Notes under the pieces: generated by a model
What the model was told of the DNA's origin: nothing
Database searches by the model: none
The model's input: only the letters and a program-made list of their open reading frames with translations
Shown: positions 6,915 to 15,535 of the stretch, one piece after another
How positions within the stretch are numbered: the first letter of the stretch is position 1
Layout of the letters: every line of letters starts with the position of its first letter
Assembly (NCBI GenBank): GCA_007753915.1
Contig: CP036352.1
Span: forward strand, 1,054,001 to 1,118,000
Length of the DNA: 64,000 bases
Direction: 5' to 3'
DNA from: Phycisphaerae bacterium RAS2
GTDB taxonomy: Bacteria > Planctomycetota > Phycisphaerae > UBA1845 > UTPLA1
Position numbers and translations under genes: made by a program

Positions 6915-8429
6915 ATGCGGATTGCCCTCGGATCGGATCACGGCGGTTATGAGCTAAAGACCCATCTGGCTAAATGGCTGGCGGGTCGCGGGGTCGCGGT
7001 GCATGACTGCGGCACATTTGACGGGGCGACGGCGGATTATCCGGTGATCGCGGCGGAGGTGGCGAGGCAGGTCGCGGGCGGCGGGTGTGAGCGCGGAATC
7101 ATGATCGACGGCGCGGGGATCGGCTCGTCAATGGCGGCGAACAAGATTCCCGGCGTCCGGGCGGCGCTGTGCTACGATGTCTCGAGTGCGCGAAACAGCC
7201 GTGAACACAACGATGCAAATGTCTTGACGCTGGGCGCAAGGCTGATCGGAACGGGCCTGGCCGAGCAGATTGTGGAGGTGTTTCTCGGCACAGACTGCAC
7301 CGAGGATCGTCACAAAAAGCGCGTGGCGATGATCGGCGATTTGGAGCGTGGTGCAGCGGGCCGTGAGGCGGTCAATTCGTGTGGGTGTGGATGCGGCGGC
7401 GGCGCGACTTGTACCTGCGGCGGGCACACGGCGGGAAAGAGTGCAGGAGAGGCCAAGGGGTCGGATGGGGGCGGGAGCGGCAACGTGAGCGGTGAAACCG
7501 GCGGCATGAACCTTTCGGATGATGACCTGGACCGCATCGCCCGGCGAATCGCGGAGATGGCCGGTCGTGGGCATTGGCCGGCCGGCGCGCCGTGCGCGTG
7601 CTGCGGCGCGGATTGTCACGGTCACTGCGCGGAGAAAAACCCTTCGGCGGTGCGGAACCTGATCGACATGGGAGCGGGGCGGATCGCGTTCGGGTTAGGC
7701 GGCGGACCGATCGCACAGGACGTGGCGAAGTTCATCGATCACACGTTGCTCAAGCCCGAAGCGACACGAAGCCAGGTGGAGCAGCTCTGCCGCGAGGCGG
7801 CGGCGCATCACTTCGCATCGGTGTGCATCAACCCGACGTGGGTGGGCTTGTGCGCGTCGTTGCTGCGCGGGACGGACGTCAAGGTGTGCACCGTGGTCGG
7901 CTTCCCGCTGGGGACCCACACGCCGGATGTGAAGGCATTCGAGACGCGGCGGGCGGTTCGCGACGGGGCGCGCGAGATTGACATGGTGATCAACATCGGC
8001 GCGCTCAAGAGCGGCGACGACGAGCTTGTCTTTCGTGATATCAAGGCGGTCGTCGATGCATGCGTCGATGGCCGGGCGATCTGCAAAGTGATCATTGAGT
8101 GCGCGCTGCTGACGGACGAGGAGAAGGTGCGAGCCTGCGTCGCGGCGCGCCGGGCGCGGGCGGACTTCGTGAAGACGAGTACCGGTTTTTCCAGCGGCGG
8201 GGCGACGGCGGCCGATGTGGCGCTGATGGCCGAGTCAGTGCGCGGAACGCGCATGGGCGTGAAGGCGGCCGGGGGAATCCGCAGTTATGACGACATGCGC
8301 GCGATGGTGCAGGCCGGGGCGACGCGGATCGGTGCGAGCGCGGGTATTGCGATTCTCAAGGAAGCGCGCGGCGAAACATCGGCGCGCGGCGAATCCAAGA
8401 GCGAAGCCAAGGCCGAGGGGAAATATTAG
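6915..8429 (+). CDS. ribose-5-phosphate isomerase B / deoxyribose-phosphate aldolase fusion with Cys-rich linker
   Basis: A 504-residue protein. Residues 1-145 are RpiB/LacAB-like ([43 protein letters not shown]). Residues 268-485 are a DeoC class I aldolase with [25 protein letters not shown], the Schiff-base segment [14 protein letters not shown] (Lys420) and [12 protein letters not shown] (Lys450). RpiB normally has a catalytic Cys in CGTGIG; here it is MIDGAGIG with Asp65. The linker (150-265) carries two Cys/His clusters (CGCGCGGGATCTCGG, and [12 protein letters not shown]) around a predicted amphipathic helix, [17 protein letters not shown] (200-216). The fusion could link isomerisation of a pentose phosphate with aldol cleavage to glyceraldehyde 3-phosphate plus an aldehyde; that coupling is inference. 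No shell genes are nearby. Confidence 0.92.
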   Translation: MRIALGSDHGGYELKTHLAKWLAGRGVAVHDCGTFDGATADYPVIAAEVARQVAGGGCERGIMIDGAGIGSSMAANKIPGVRAALCYDVSSARNSREHNDANVLTLGARLIGTGLAEQIVEVFLGTDCTEDRHKKRVAMIGDLERGAAGREAVNSCGCGCGGGATCTCGGHTAGKSAGEAKGSDGGGSGNVSGETGGMNLSDDDLDRIARRIAEMAGRGHWPAGAPCACCGADCHGHCAEKNPSAVRNLIDMGAGRIAFGLGGGPIAQDVAKFIDHTLLKPEATRSQVEQLCREAAAHHFASVCINPTWVGLCASLLRGTDVKVCTVVGFPLGTHTPDVKAFETRRAVRDGAREIDMVINIGALKSGDDELVFRDIKAVVDACVDGRAICKVIIECALLTDEEKVRACVAARRARADFVKTSTGFSSGGATAADVALMAESVRGTRMGVKAAGGIRSYDDMRAMVQAGATRIGASAGIAILKEARGETSARGESKSEAKAEGKY

Positions 8430-8459
8430 AGCGGTTTCCGATTGAGCGGATGATGATGT

Positions 8460-8484
8460 GTGCCGCTGCTTGAAACAGTGGCAC
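8460..8484. repeat. hairpin repeat between convergent genes
   Basis: GTGCCGCTG (8460-8468) and CAGTGGCAC (8476-8484) form a 9-bp stem with one G.T pair and a 7-base loop, between the ends of the rpiB-deoC fusion and the phosphate transporter. No T-run follows on either strand, so a Rho-independent terminator is not convincing. It may be a REP-like unit or an mRNA-end stabiliser. Confidence 0.5.
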
Positions 8485-8524
8485 GCAGCATGAATCAATT
8501 GATCTTCAGAGCCGACGTAGCCAG

Positions 8525-9562
8525 TCATTGCACGAAAAAGGGCCTGACCAGTCGATCGGCGATCAGAAACGCGGCGGCGGCGATCAATCCCGAGCAGGGA
8601 ATGGTCAAGATCCAAGCCCAGACGATTTTCTCCCCCCAATCCCATCGAACGGCGCGAACGCCTCGGATCGTACCGACCCCCAGAATTGCTCCGGTGATCG
8701 CGTGGGTGGTGGAAATCGGGACGTGGCCAAGGGTCGCACCGATGATGGTCGTCGCGGCGGCTGTCTCGGCGCAGAAGCCGCCGATCGGTTGCAACTGCGT
8801 GATCTTCTGGCCCATCGTTTTGACGATGCGCCATCCGCCGAAGACGGTTCCCAATGCAATGGCAAAGTGGCATACCAGAATGATCCAGAGGGCGATTTCG
8901 TGATGCCGACCGAACAGGTGGTACTTGCCTTCGGTCCAGTCCTTGTAGCCGCCGGCCACCAGCAGCATGACGATGATGCCCATGGTTTTCTGGGCATCGT
9001 TGCCGCCGTGTCCGAGGCTGTAGATCGCGGCGGACAGCAGCTGCAACCGTCGAAAGGTCCGCTCGGCGGTTCGTCGTCGCACCTTAAAAAATACATTCGT
9101 AACGATCAACATGAACAGGGCGCCGAGGATCATCCCGATGAGCGGCGAGAGAATGATGAACAGGAGCAGCGGCGTCCAGCCGCTGAACAGAATGACCTGC
9201 CAGCCTGCTTTGGTGATCGCCGCTCCGGCGATGCCTCCGACCAGCGCGTGCGAAGAACTGGAGGGTATGCCGTAGAACCAGGTGAGGATGTTCCAGGCGA
9301 TTGCCCCGGATAGCCCCCCGAAGACGACGTAGACGTCCACGTACTCGGTCTTAACCAGTCCCGCGCCGATGGTCTTGGCGACGCCGGTCCCGAACACGAA
9401 TGCCGCGACGAAGTTGAAGAACGCGGCCCAAAGCACGGCTTGAGTCGGCGTCAGCACGCGCGTCGATACGACTGTGGCAATGGAATTGGCGGCGTCGTGA
9501 AACCCGTTGAGAAAGTCAAAGATCAGGGCCACGACGATGATGCCGAGAATCAGCGCCAGCAT
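8525..9562 (-). CDS. PiT-family inorganic phosphate transporter
   Basis: A 345-residue membrane protein with the two inverted PiT signatures: FDFLNGFHDAANSIATVVST near the N-terminus, and SLGHGGNDAQKTMGI in the second half, followed by GFCAETAAATTI and THAITGAILGVG. About 10 hydrophobic segments fit a cation-coupled phosphate symporter in the inner membrane. The start at 9562 is chosen because GTGAGG lies 5-6 bases upstream; an in-frame ATG at 9583 has no such site. The usual DUF47/PhoU-like partner is not adjacent. It ends convergent with the RpiB-DeoC gene. Confidence 0.93.
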   Translation of the reverse strand: MLALILGIIVVALIFDFLNGFHDAANSIATVVSTRVLTPTQAVLWAAFFNFVAAFVFGTGVAKTIGAGLVKTEYVDVYVVFGGLSGAIAWNILTWFYGIPSSSSHALVGGIAGAAITKAGWQVILFSGWTPLLLFIILSPLIGMILGALFMLIVTNVFFKVRRRTAERTFRRLQLLSAAIYSLGHGGNDAQKTMGIIVMLLVAGGYKDWTEGKYHLFGRHHEIALWIILVCHFAIALGTVFGGWRIVKTMGQKITQLQPIGGFCAETAAATTIIGATLGHVPISTTHAITGAILGVGTIRGVRAVRWDWGEKIVWAWILTIPCSGLIAAAAFLIADRLVRPFFVQ

Positions 9563-9914
9563 TGAATCCTCACCACGAACCAACCCCTTGCCCGTCGCTT
9601 CAGGCGATCACGAGCCATCGGTCACGATATCAGGCTTGGCGGCGGACGCCAACTGCCTTGAGCGAGCAGAAGTCGGGTTGCGGGCGGCGCACACCCCCGT
9701 CGGGCGACCACAGACCGTTGAATGACGCGGGAATTCGCAGCGAATGTGAGCGACGCCGGTTTCACCAAACATTAATGAGCGGGCCGATGGGGTCCTTCTT
9801 GGGCGAAATTCCAACGCTTGCATGCACTGCGTAAACGCCCGTAAGCTTCCGTCCTCCATGCGAGCCTCCTTCGGTTCGCTTCAAGCCCATCCAGCGTTGC
9901 GGAGAGCACGACGC
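9563..9914. other. 352-base divergent intergenic region
   Basis: This lies between the divergently transcribed phosphate transporter and the NSS transporter. I see no supported ORF, repeat or clear promoter pair. Ribosome-binding sites are visible at both ends (GTGAGG for the left gene, GGAGAG at 9901-9906 for the right gene). Confidence 0.5.
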
Positions 9915-11537
9915 ATGAGCAAGCCAAAGGAACAATGGGGCAGCCGCCTGGGGATCATCCTCGCGGTCGCGGGGTCGGCGGTTGGACTGGGAAACTTCCT
10001 CCGTTTCCCCGGGAATGCCGCGGCCAACGGCGGCGGCGCGTTCATGATTCCCTACTTCTGCGCGCTGATCTTCCTCGGCATCCCGATCTGCTGGGCCGAA
10101 TGGACCATGGGCAAGTATGGTGGGCAGTTCGGGTTCAATTCCGCGCCGGCGATCTTCGGCGTGCTGGGCAAACGGCCGATCTGGCGTTACCTCGGCGTGC
10201 TGGGGCTGCTGATCCCGGTCATCATCTACATGTACTACGTGCTGATCGAGTCGTGGTGTCTCGGCTATGCCATCAGCTACCTGTTCAACTGGATCGACCT
10301 AGGGGATGACAAAAGTCAACATGCCGCCCGAAGCGTCGAATACTTCAACAGCTTTGTCGGGGCGAACCAGGACGGCCTGATGCTGGATGGCAAGCTGCAC
10401 ATCAGCGTGATGGTGTGGCTGACCGTGTTCGCCGTGAACTTTCTCATCATCTTTCGCGGCGTGTCGAAAGGCATTGAGAAGTTTTGCACGTTTGCCATGC
10501 CGCTCATGGCGATCTGCGCGTTCATCGTGCTGGCGCGCGTGCTGACGCTGGGCACGCCCAATCCCGACCAGCCTGACCTGAATGTGGTGAATGGCCTGGG
10601 TTTCATGTGGAATCCCAAACCGGTGGACGGCGGCGGAAACTGGCTCTCCGCGTTGGCCGAACCGCGCGTCTGGATGAATGCCGCGGGACAGATTTTCTTC
10701 AGCCTGTCGGTCGGCTTCGGTGTGATTGTGAACTACGCCAGCTACTTGAAACGCAAGGATGACATTGTCTTGTCCGGGTTGACGGCCAGCGCGACCAATG
10801 AGTTTTTCGAGGTGTGCCTCGGCGGTTTGATCACGATTCCGGCGGCGTTTGTCTTCCTCGGAATCGCGGGCGCGCAGGCAACGGGCACGTTCAGCCTTGG
10901 GTTTCACACGCTCCCAATCGTGTTTGAGTACATGGCCGGCGGGCGATTCATCGGGTTCTTGTGGTTCTTCATGCTCTTCCTCGCGGCGATTACCAGTTCG
11001 CTCTCCATGTTGCAACCGGCGATTGCATTTCTGGAAGAAGCGCTGGGGATCGGCCGTCGCGGGTCGGTGGCGCTGCTGGGGCTGATCACCGGCATGGGGT
11101 CGTTGTTCGTGATTTTCTTCAGCAAAGACCTGAAGGCCCTGAACTTCCTCGATGAAACGGTTGGAACCATCACGATCGTCATGCTGGCGGCTGTTCAGAC
11201 GGTCTTGTTCGGCTGGGTCTTCGGCGTGAAGCGTGCGATGAGCTTTGCGCACGAAGGCGCCGAGTTGAAGCTGCCGCGTTTCTTCCCGTTTGTAATCAAG
11301 TATGTGACCCCGCTCTACCTGTTCATCATGATCGGCATGTTCTGCAAGTCCGACCTGATGCGTTTCGTGCGGATGGTGCGGGAAGACAACGTCTACATGC
11401 TTAGCTTCATCCTCATTGCCGTCGTGACGGTGTTTCTGATGATCATGATCGGGATCGGCGGCAAACGGTGGAGGGCGGAGACCGCCGATCGCGGCGGCTT
11501 GCCGGTGCAGGCGGCTGGTCAGGAGGCACACCGATGA
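9915..11537 (+). CDS. NSS-family sodium-dependent amino acid transporter
   Basis: A 540-residue LeuT-fold transporter. The N-terminus EQWGSRLGIILAVAGSAVGLGNFLRFPGNAAANGGGAF is the characteristic TM1 (shown here as a long motif: key residues are the unwound GSAVGLGN and the RFP). About 12 membrane segments follow, including the TM6 region FFSLSVGFGVIVNYASYL and TM8 ITSSLSMLQPAIAFLEE. It imports an amino acid or similar solute with sodium; the substrate cannot be read from the sequence. The ATG at 9915 has GGAGAG 8 bases upstream. Its stop overlaps the start of a small-subunit gene (ATGA), supporting a two-component transporter such as the MetP/MetS type. Confidence 0.92.
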   Translation: MSKPKEQWGSRLGIILAVAGSAVGLGNFLRFPGNAAANGGGAFMIPYFCALIFLGIPICWAEWTMGKYGGQFGFNSAPAIFGVLGKRPIWRYLGVLGLLIPVIIYMYYVLIESWCLGYAISYLFNWIDLGDDKSQHAARSVEYFNSFVGANQDGLMLDGKLHISVMVWLTVFAVNFLIIFRGVSKGIEKFCTFAMPLMAICAFIVLARVLTLGTPNPDQPDLNVVNGLGFMWNPKPVDGGGNWLSALAEPRVWMNAAGQIFFSLSVGFGVIVNYASYLKRKDDIVLSGLTASATNEFFEVCLGGLITIPAAFVFLGIAGAQATGTFSLGFHTLPIVFEYMAGGRFIGFLWFFMLFLAAITSSLSMLQPAIAFLEEALGIGRRGSVALLGLITGMGSLFVIFFSKDLKALNFLDETVGTITIVMLAAVQTVLFGWVFGVKRAMSFAHEGAELKLPRFFPFVIKYVTPLYLFIMIGMFCKSDLMRFVRMVREDNVYMLSFILIAVVTVFLMIMIGIGGKRWRAETADRGGLPVQAAGQEAHR

Positions 11538-11689
11538 CATCCCAGGGCTGGATCTTCATGGTTGGTTCGATCAGCTTTGTACTTGGACTGATTACGTTTT
11601 GCTTCTACCGAGTCTTGAGCAGGCCCAGCGCCGCAAACCACATGCACGCGCCGATCGAGATTGACACGAGGGACCGCGAAACCGATTAA
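11534..11689 (+). CDS. small subunit of the NSS transporter (MetS-like)
   Basis: A 51-residue protein with one hydrophobic helix (WIFMVGSISFVLGLITFCFY) and a short polar tail rich in Asp and Glu. It overlaps the transporter stop by 4 bases (ATGA at 11534). Small single-helix partners of NSS transporters (the MetS family) are known to sit in this position. Identification rests on size, topology and coupling rather than on a long motif. Confidence 0.75.
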   Translation: MTSQGWIFMVGSISFVLGLITFCFYRVLSRPSAANHMHAPIEIDTRDRETD

Positions 11690-11747
11690 GTCGGCGAGCC
11701 CGTCTCGGCGCGATTCGCGATGCTCACCCGTTGGGGGTCGAAGCGCG

Positions 11748-12956
11748 ATGAAGCAGTTCTATTTTGAGTGTCAGCCTTGGCACCTCGAGCGCGAAGGTGC
11801 GGACGAGGCGCTGGCGCGGATGGCCGGCGAGATCGGCGTCGATGGCGTGCAACTGTGCGTCAGCGGGAGCGGATCCGCGGCGCTCTACCCGCGCGGGCCG
11901 CAGGGGCCGCGCATCGACTCTTGCGACGCGGGCCTTCAATTCCAACTCGATCCATCGAAGTATTCGAGCGTGCGCGTGCGGCCGCGGATCGCTTCGTGGA
12001 TGAAATCGCGCAATCCGCTGGAGGCCGTGTGCAAGCTGGCGGAGCGTCATCGGTTGAAGGTGCGCGTCGCGCTGCCGCGTTCGATCGATATGCCGGAGCG
12101 ATCGACCTACGCGACCATCATCAACGCGCTGGGCGACGTCAGTCCGTGGGCGCATTGCTTCGCGCACCCCGACACACACGAGTTGCTTGCGGCACTGGTC
12201 GAAGACTTGTCGACCCATTATCCGATTGAGGTGGTGGAATTGGAGGCCCCGCGTCGCCCGATTGCGCAGGCGGCGTTTTATGTTACTTGGTTTCCAGTTT
12301 CGACGCTTCACGGGGGGCCGTTCAACGAATGTCTCGCGTGGTGTTTCTGCCCTGCTTGTCGGCAACAGGCGCAGGCCGCGGGCGTCGACGCGGGTCAGGT
12401 TCAGACAACGATTGTTGCCTTGGTGACGGCGCTTCTTGCGGGCAAGACTCCTGCCCGCGAATGGAATGAATTCGTGGCGGAGGACGCCGTTCTGGCTGGT
12501 TATGCAAGTTGGCAGGAAGCGGCGAGGGGATTATTGGTTCGCCAATTGCGCGAGCGATGCAAGAAGTCCCTATCGGTGCGACCGCACGATTCAGGTGACG
12601 CGGTGGATACGGCGAAGCCTGAACTTCGAAAATGGGGAGATGCTTGCGATCGCTTGTCGTTTCGAGCGGTGAATGGTGTATGCCCTGATGATCCGGAAGA
12701 TGTTCGCAGGTTGGGATCGGAAATAGCCGCTGCACGCAGCGAATCGCCACCCTTGCCGGCGGACATGAAGGTCGATCTTCTATTGCCGTGTCGCCCGCCG
12801 GAGGTTCGCGACGGTCCGCACCTGGTGAGCCTGACGCACGAGGCGGCGCAAACGGGCTGCGAAGCGATCATCTTTCAGGACTACGCGACCTCGCCGGATG
12901 TCTGTTTGGATTGGGTTCGCCAGGCCATTCGGTACGCACGGCGCGAGTCCAAATAA
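11748..12956 (+). CDS. hypothetical protein, possible barrel-fold enzyme
   Basis: A 402-residue soluble protein without a domain I can name. Features resembling a TIM-barrel glycoside-hydrolase-like protein are alternating strands such as VDGVQLCVSGSG, LKVRVALPRS, IEVVELEAPR and CEAIIFQDYAT, and an internal Cys pair CFCPAC around residue 200. The ATG at 11748 follows a GGGGG run 11-15 bases upstream; no better start is visible. It is 58 bases downstream of the transporter small subunit and may be co-transcribed. It ends opposite the flagellin terminator. Confidence 0.7.
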   Translation: MKQFYFECQPWHLEREGADEALARMAGEIGVDGVQLCVSGSGSAALYPRGPQGPRIDSCDAGLQFQLDPSKYSSVRVRPRIASWMKSRNPLEAVCKLAERHRLKVRVALPRSIDMPERSTYATIINALGDVSPWAHCFAHPDTHELLAALVEDLSTHYPIEVVELEAPRRPIAQAAFYVTWFPVSTLHGGPFNECLAWCFCPACRQQAQAAGVDAGQVQTTIVALVTALLAGKTPAREWNEFVAEDAVLAGYASWQEAARGLLVRQLRERCKKSLSVRPHDSGDAVDTAKPELRKWGDACDRLSFRAVNGVCPDDPEDVRRLGSEIAAARSESPPLPADMKVDLLLPCRPPEVRDGPHLVSLTHEAAQTGCEAIIFQDYATSPDVCLDWVRQAIRYARRESK

Positions 12957-12962
12957 GCGCTC

Positions 12963-13007
12963 AAGTAAAAAGAACGGCGGGATGGAGGATTGCCTCCACC
13001 CCGCCGG
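12963..13007 (-). terminator. Rho-independent terminator of the flagellin gene
   Basis: On the minus strand a strong stem (CGGCGGGGTGGAGG pairing with CCTCCATCCCGCCG, interior loop ATT/CAAT, 12975-13006) is followed by TTCTTTTTACTT. The T-run is only on this side, so it terminates minus-strand transcription coming from flagellin. Confidence 0.85.
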
Positions 13008-13039
13008 TTGGGACCCACCAGACCTGGAGCTGCCTCAGC

Positions 13040-14437
13040 TTACCGAAGCAGCGACAGGATTTGACCCGACTGCTGATTGGCGACGCCCAACAGCGAGAGC
13101 GCCGACTGCAGCAGCACGTTCTGTCGGCTCAACTCGGCCGTCTCGACCGCGAAATCGATGTCGCGGACAGTGCTTCGGGCGGCCGTGAGCCCTTCCTTCG
13201 TGGCGTTAAGGCTGTTGACGGACGATTCCACTTGGAACTTGGTGAAACCGCCGATGCGGCCCTGCGCCGTGGCGACCTGGCTGATCGCCTTCTTAGCGAT
13301 TTCCAGTGCCTTGTTGGCGTCGGTGGACAGGTCGTTGGCACCACCGCTCTTGATCGTGTTCAGGTAACCGCTGATGCTGTCACCCAGATCGTGCGAGTAG
13401 AGCGAGTTCAGGCCGACCGTCGACCGCGTGTTGCTGCTCGTTCCGAGCTGGAACGTCGCGCCACCGCCATCGATGTTCACATTGCCCGCGCTGCCGGCCA
13501 CGTTGCCCGTCGTGGTAAGCGTGAAGTCACCGCTGGTGCCGTTGCTGTTGTAGGAAACCTTCAGGCCGTCGACGAAGGCCTGCTGGCCGTTGACCGTCAC
13601 AACGGCATTGGTGCCGTTGGTGCGTGAGACGTTCGCGAAGTCCGTGTCGCCGCTGATGAGCGACGCGCTGACGAACTTGCTCGAACCGTAGTCGCGGCTC
13701 TGGAGGTGCAGCTCGCTGCCCGAGATCGACGCCGAGACGCCGGTCTCCGAAGCCGCCGCGATGATCTTGTCGCGGATTTCCGCGAACGTGTCGGCATCGG
13801 CGACGGTGATGGTGGCGGTGCCGAGCGAGCCGGTCACGGTGAACTGCGCGTCGCCGAGTGAAGCGGCGCTGACCGTTGTCAGTGTGGCCGAGGCGACGGT
13901 GCCCGCGGTCGTGACGTTGACGGCGAAGCTCTGGGTCGAGTCCTGCGACGGGCGAGAATAAACGCGCACGTCCGAGACCTTGGTCGGGTCGCTGGCGGTC
14001 GCGCGGATCGACTGCGCACCGTCGAGCAGGTTCTTGCCGTTAAACGACGATGTGCGAACGATTCGGTCGATGGCCGTGATCGCGTTGTCGATCTGGGCCT
14101 GGTTGGCGGCCAATTCAGCGCCTGACAGACCGCCCGAGCTGACGCTGGCGGCGGCCAGGGTCTGAACCTGCGTCAACAGACTGGAGATTTCCTTCAGCGA
14201 GCCGTCGGCCACGTCGAGCATCGACTTGGCGCGAGCGCTGTTGGACAGCGCGGCGTCGACCGAAACGAGTTCGGAGTTGAGGCTCTGAATGGCGATGAGC
14301 CCGGCGGGATCATCGGAGCCCTTGTTGACCCGGTAGCCCGTGGAGAGCTTGGCCAGGGTGTCGGATTGCGCCGACGACGTCTTGTTGAGGATGTTCAACA
14401 ACGACAAGGTGTTTGAGTTCGTTACGGTGAGTCCCAT
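13040..14437 (-). CDS. flagellin
   Basis: A 465-residue filament protein. The N-terminal D0/D1 coiled region is typical (LSLLNILNKTSSAQSDTL, LSTGYRVNKGSDDPAGL, RTSSFNGKNLLDG), as is the C-terminus (VRDIDFAVETAELSRQNVLL, ending GQILSLLR). The middle (about residues 160-340) is Thr/Ser/Gly-rich and variable, forming the exposed domains. GGAGAAGGGG lies 8-15 bases before the ATG. No other flagellar genes are present, so this is a stand-alone locus ended by its own terminator. I looked for sigma28 and sigma54 promoters upstream and found none I would defend. Confidence 0.96.
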   Translation of the reverse strand: MGLTVTNSNTLSLLNILNKTSSAQSDTLAKLSTGYRVNKGSDDPAGLIAIQSLNSELVSVDAALSNSARAKSMLDVADGSLKEISSLLTQVQTLAAASVSSGGLSGAELAANQAQIDNAITAIDRIVRTSSFNGKNLLDGAQSIRATASDPTKVSDVRVYSRPSQDSTQSFAVNVTTAGTVASATLTTVSAASLGDAQFTVTGSLGTATITVADADTFAEIRDKIIAAASETGVSASISGSELHLQSRDYGSSKFVSASLISGDTDFANVSRTNGTNAVVTVNGQQAFVDGLKVSYNSNGTSGDFTLTTTGNVAGSAGNVNIDGGGATFQLGTSSNTRSTVGLNSLYSHDLGDSISGYLNTIKSGGANDLSTDANKALEIAKKAISQVATAQGRIGGFTKFQVESSVNSLNATKEGLTAARSTVRDIDFAVETAELSRQNVLLQSALSLLGVANQQSGQILSLLR

Positions 14438-14724
14438 ACTTCTTTTCCCCTTCTCCGCGCGACATTCTTGGCGCGGACATTGTTTCCAGCATTGATCCGC
14501 GGCGTGTGCCCATTGCCGTCCTCGGTTTCAACGCTGTCAGCCCCACCTTCGTATTGAGGGACTCCCGACCTTAAAAATAAGAACTATCAGTATTGGGAGC
14601 GGGCGAGACGGGGCGAAGGCAGCCCCAAGATTCGATTTGACAAGGGGTTGTGATTTGCGAATCCGAGCGGAGTAAGGTCCGGATTGTAGCCGCTTTTCAA
14701 TATTGCCAGGAGATCGGGCGAGTT

Positions 14725-15453
14725 TCAGGACCCGATGCGAAGCGGACGGTTTGTTACCGCTCCACCGCGATCGGCTGGTGTGGACGGGGCCTGTGCCGGC
14801 TGGCTCGTTAGAATGTTTACAGTTGTAGTATTGCTGGCCGGTGTGTCAGGATCGGGGCGCGCGGCACCCGACTGACCAGCCAGGTGCGCCTGATAGGCCT
14901 GAAGCTTGGCCAGCGCGTCGCCGGGGATGGGGCCGATCCGCAGCTCACCGTCTTCGCGGACGATGGCAACGCGCACCTGCTTGGTCGTAACGCCGTTCTT
15001 TGCGGCAAACTCTTCCAATTCATATTCCACGTTCAGAACCGCCAGCGGCACGTTCGCACCGGGCAGCGGGGGCAGTCGGTCCACGGACAATACGCGGACC
15101 TGCTTGACCGCGTTGAAGTTGGACTCAAATCGCGGCGGCAGAATCGGCGGATGTTTGCGGCTAAGCATCAACCGGAACTCGGAATACTTCCCGGTCGTGC
15201 AGACCCGTGCGAAGCGATCGACGAACCGATTGACGGTCAGGTCCGACGTTCGGGCGGCCTCGGGGAAAATAAAATTCGGATGCCGCTCGGGGTCGAGAAT
15301 CACCGGCTCGGGGAAGACATCGTCCACCGCGAGGATCGGGTCCTCGGTCATGACCACGAACACCGCGGCGCTGGTCAGCAGCAGCGCCAGCATGATCAGG
15401 GCGTAAAGGCTAAGCCGGCGTAGGGCGGGTGTCGTTCTTACGGGCGTCGTCAC
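14725..15453 (-). CDS. single-pass membrane-anchored hypothetical protein
   Basis: A 242-residue protein with one N-terminal hydrophobic helix (LYALIMLALLLTSAAVFVVM, residues 16-35). A periplasmic-side domain of mixed strands and helices follows (DLTVNRFVDRFARVCTTGKY, VPLAVLNVEYELEEFA, KQVRVAIVREDGELRIG), then a Pro/Ala/Thr-rich low-complexity C-terminal tail from about residue 195. The central part resembles small NTF2-like or lipoprotein-type domains but I cannot place it. It lies between flagellin and the aminotransferase on the same strand. Confidence 0.7.
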   Translation of the reverse strand: MTTPVRTTPALRRLSLYALIMLALLLTSAAVFVVMTEDPILAVDDVFPEPVILDPERHPNFIFPEAARTSDLTVNRFVDRFARVCTTGKYSEFRLMLSRKHPPILPPRFESNFNAVKQVRVLSVDRLPPLPGANVPLAVLNVEYELEEFAAKNGVTTKQVRVAIVREDGELRIGPIPGDALAKLQAYQAHLAGQSGAARPDPDTPASNTTTVNILTSQPAQAPSTPADRGGAVTNRPLRIGS

Positions 15454-15535
15454 AGCGGGGAATTGTAGTCGGAAATGGCCGGCCCGGCGACGCCTCCGGG
15501 ATGCGGCAAACAGGCTCGACTCGTTGAGAATTGCG

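Noticed and set aside
6915-8429. A complete bacterial microcompartment locus
   Set aside because: Only the enzyme fusion is present; no shell-protein gene is found anywhere in the window.
10299-11540. A 413-codon minus-strand frame inside the NSS transporter
   Set aside because: Shadow of the transporter; composition rich in His, Gln and Arg with no domain.
12975-13006. Bidirectional terminator also serving the gene ending at 12956
   Set aside because: The plus-strand side of the hairpin is followed by GTTGGGACCC with no T-run.
14438-14720. A sigma54 or sigma28 promoter for flagellin
   Set aside because: Searched on the minus strand; no element fits either consensus well enough.
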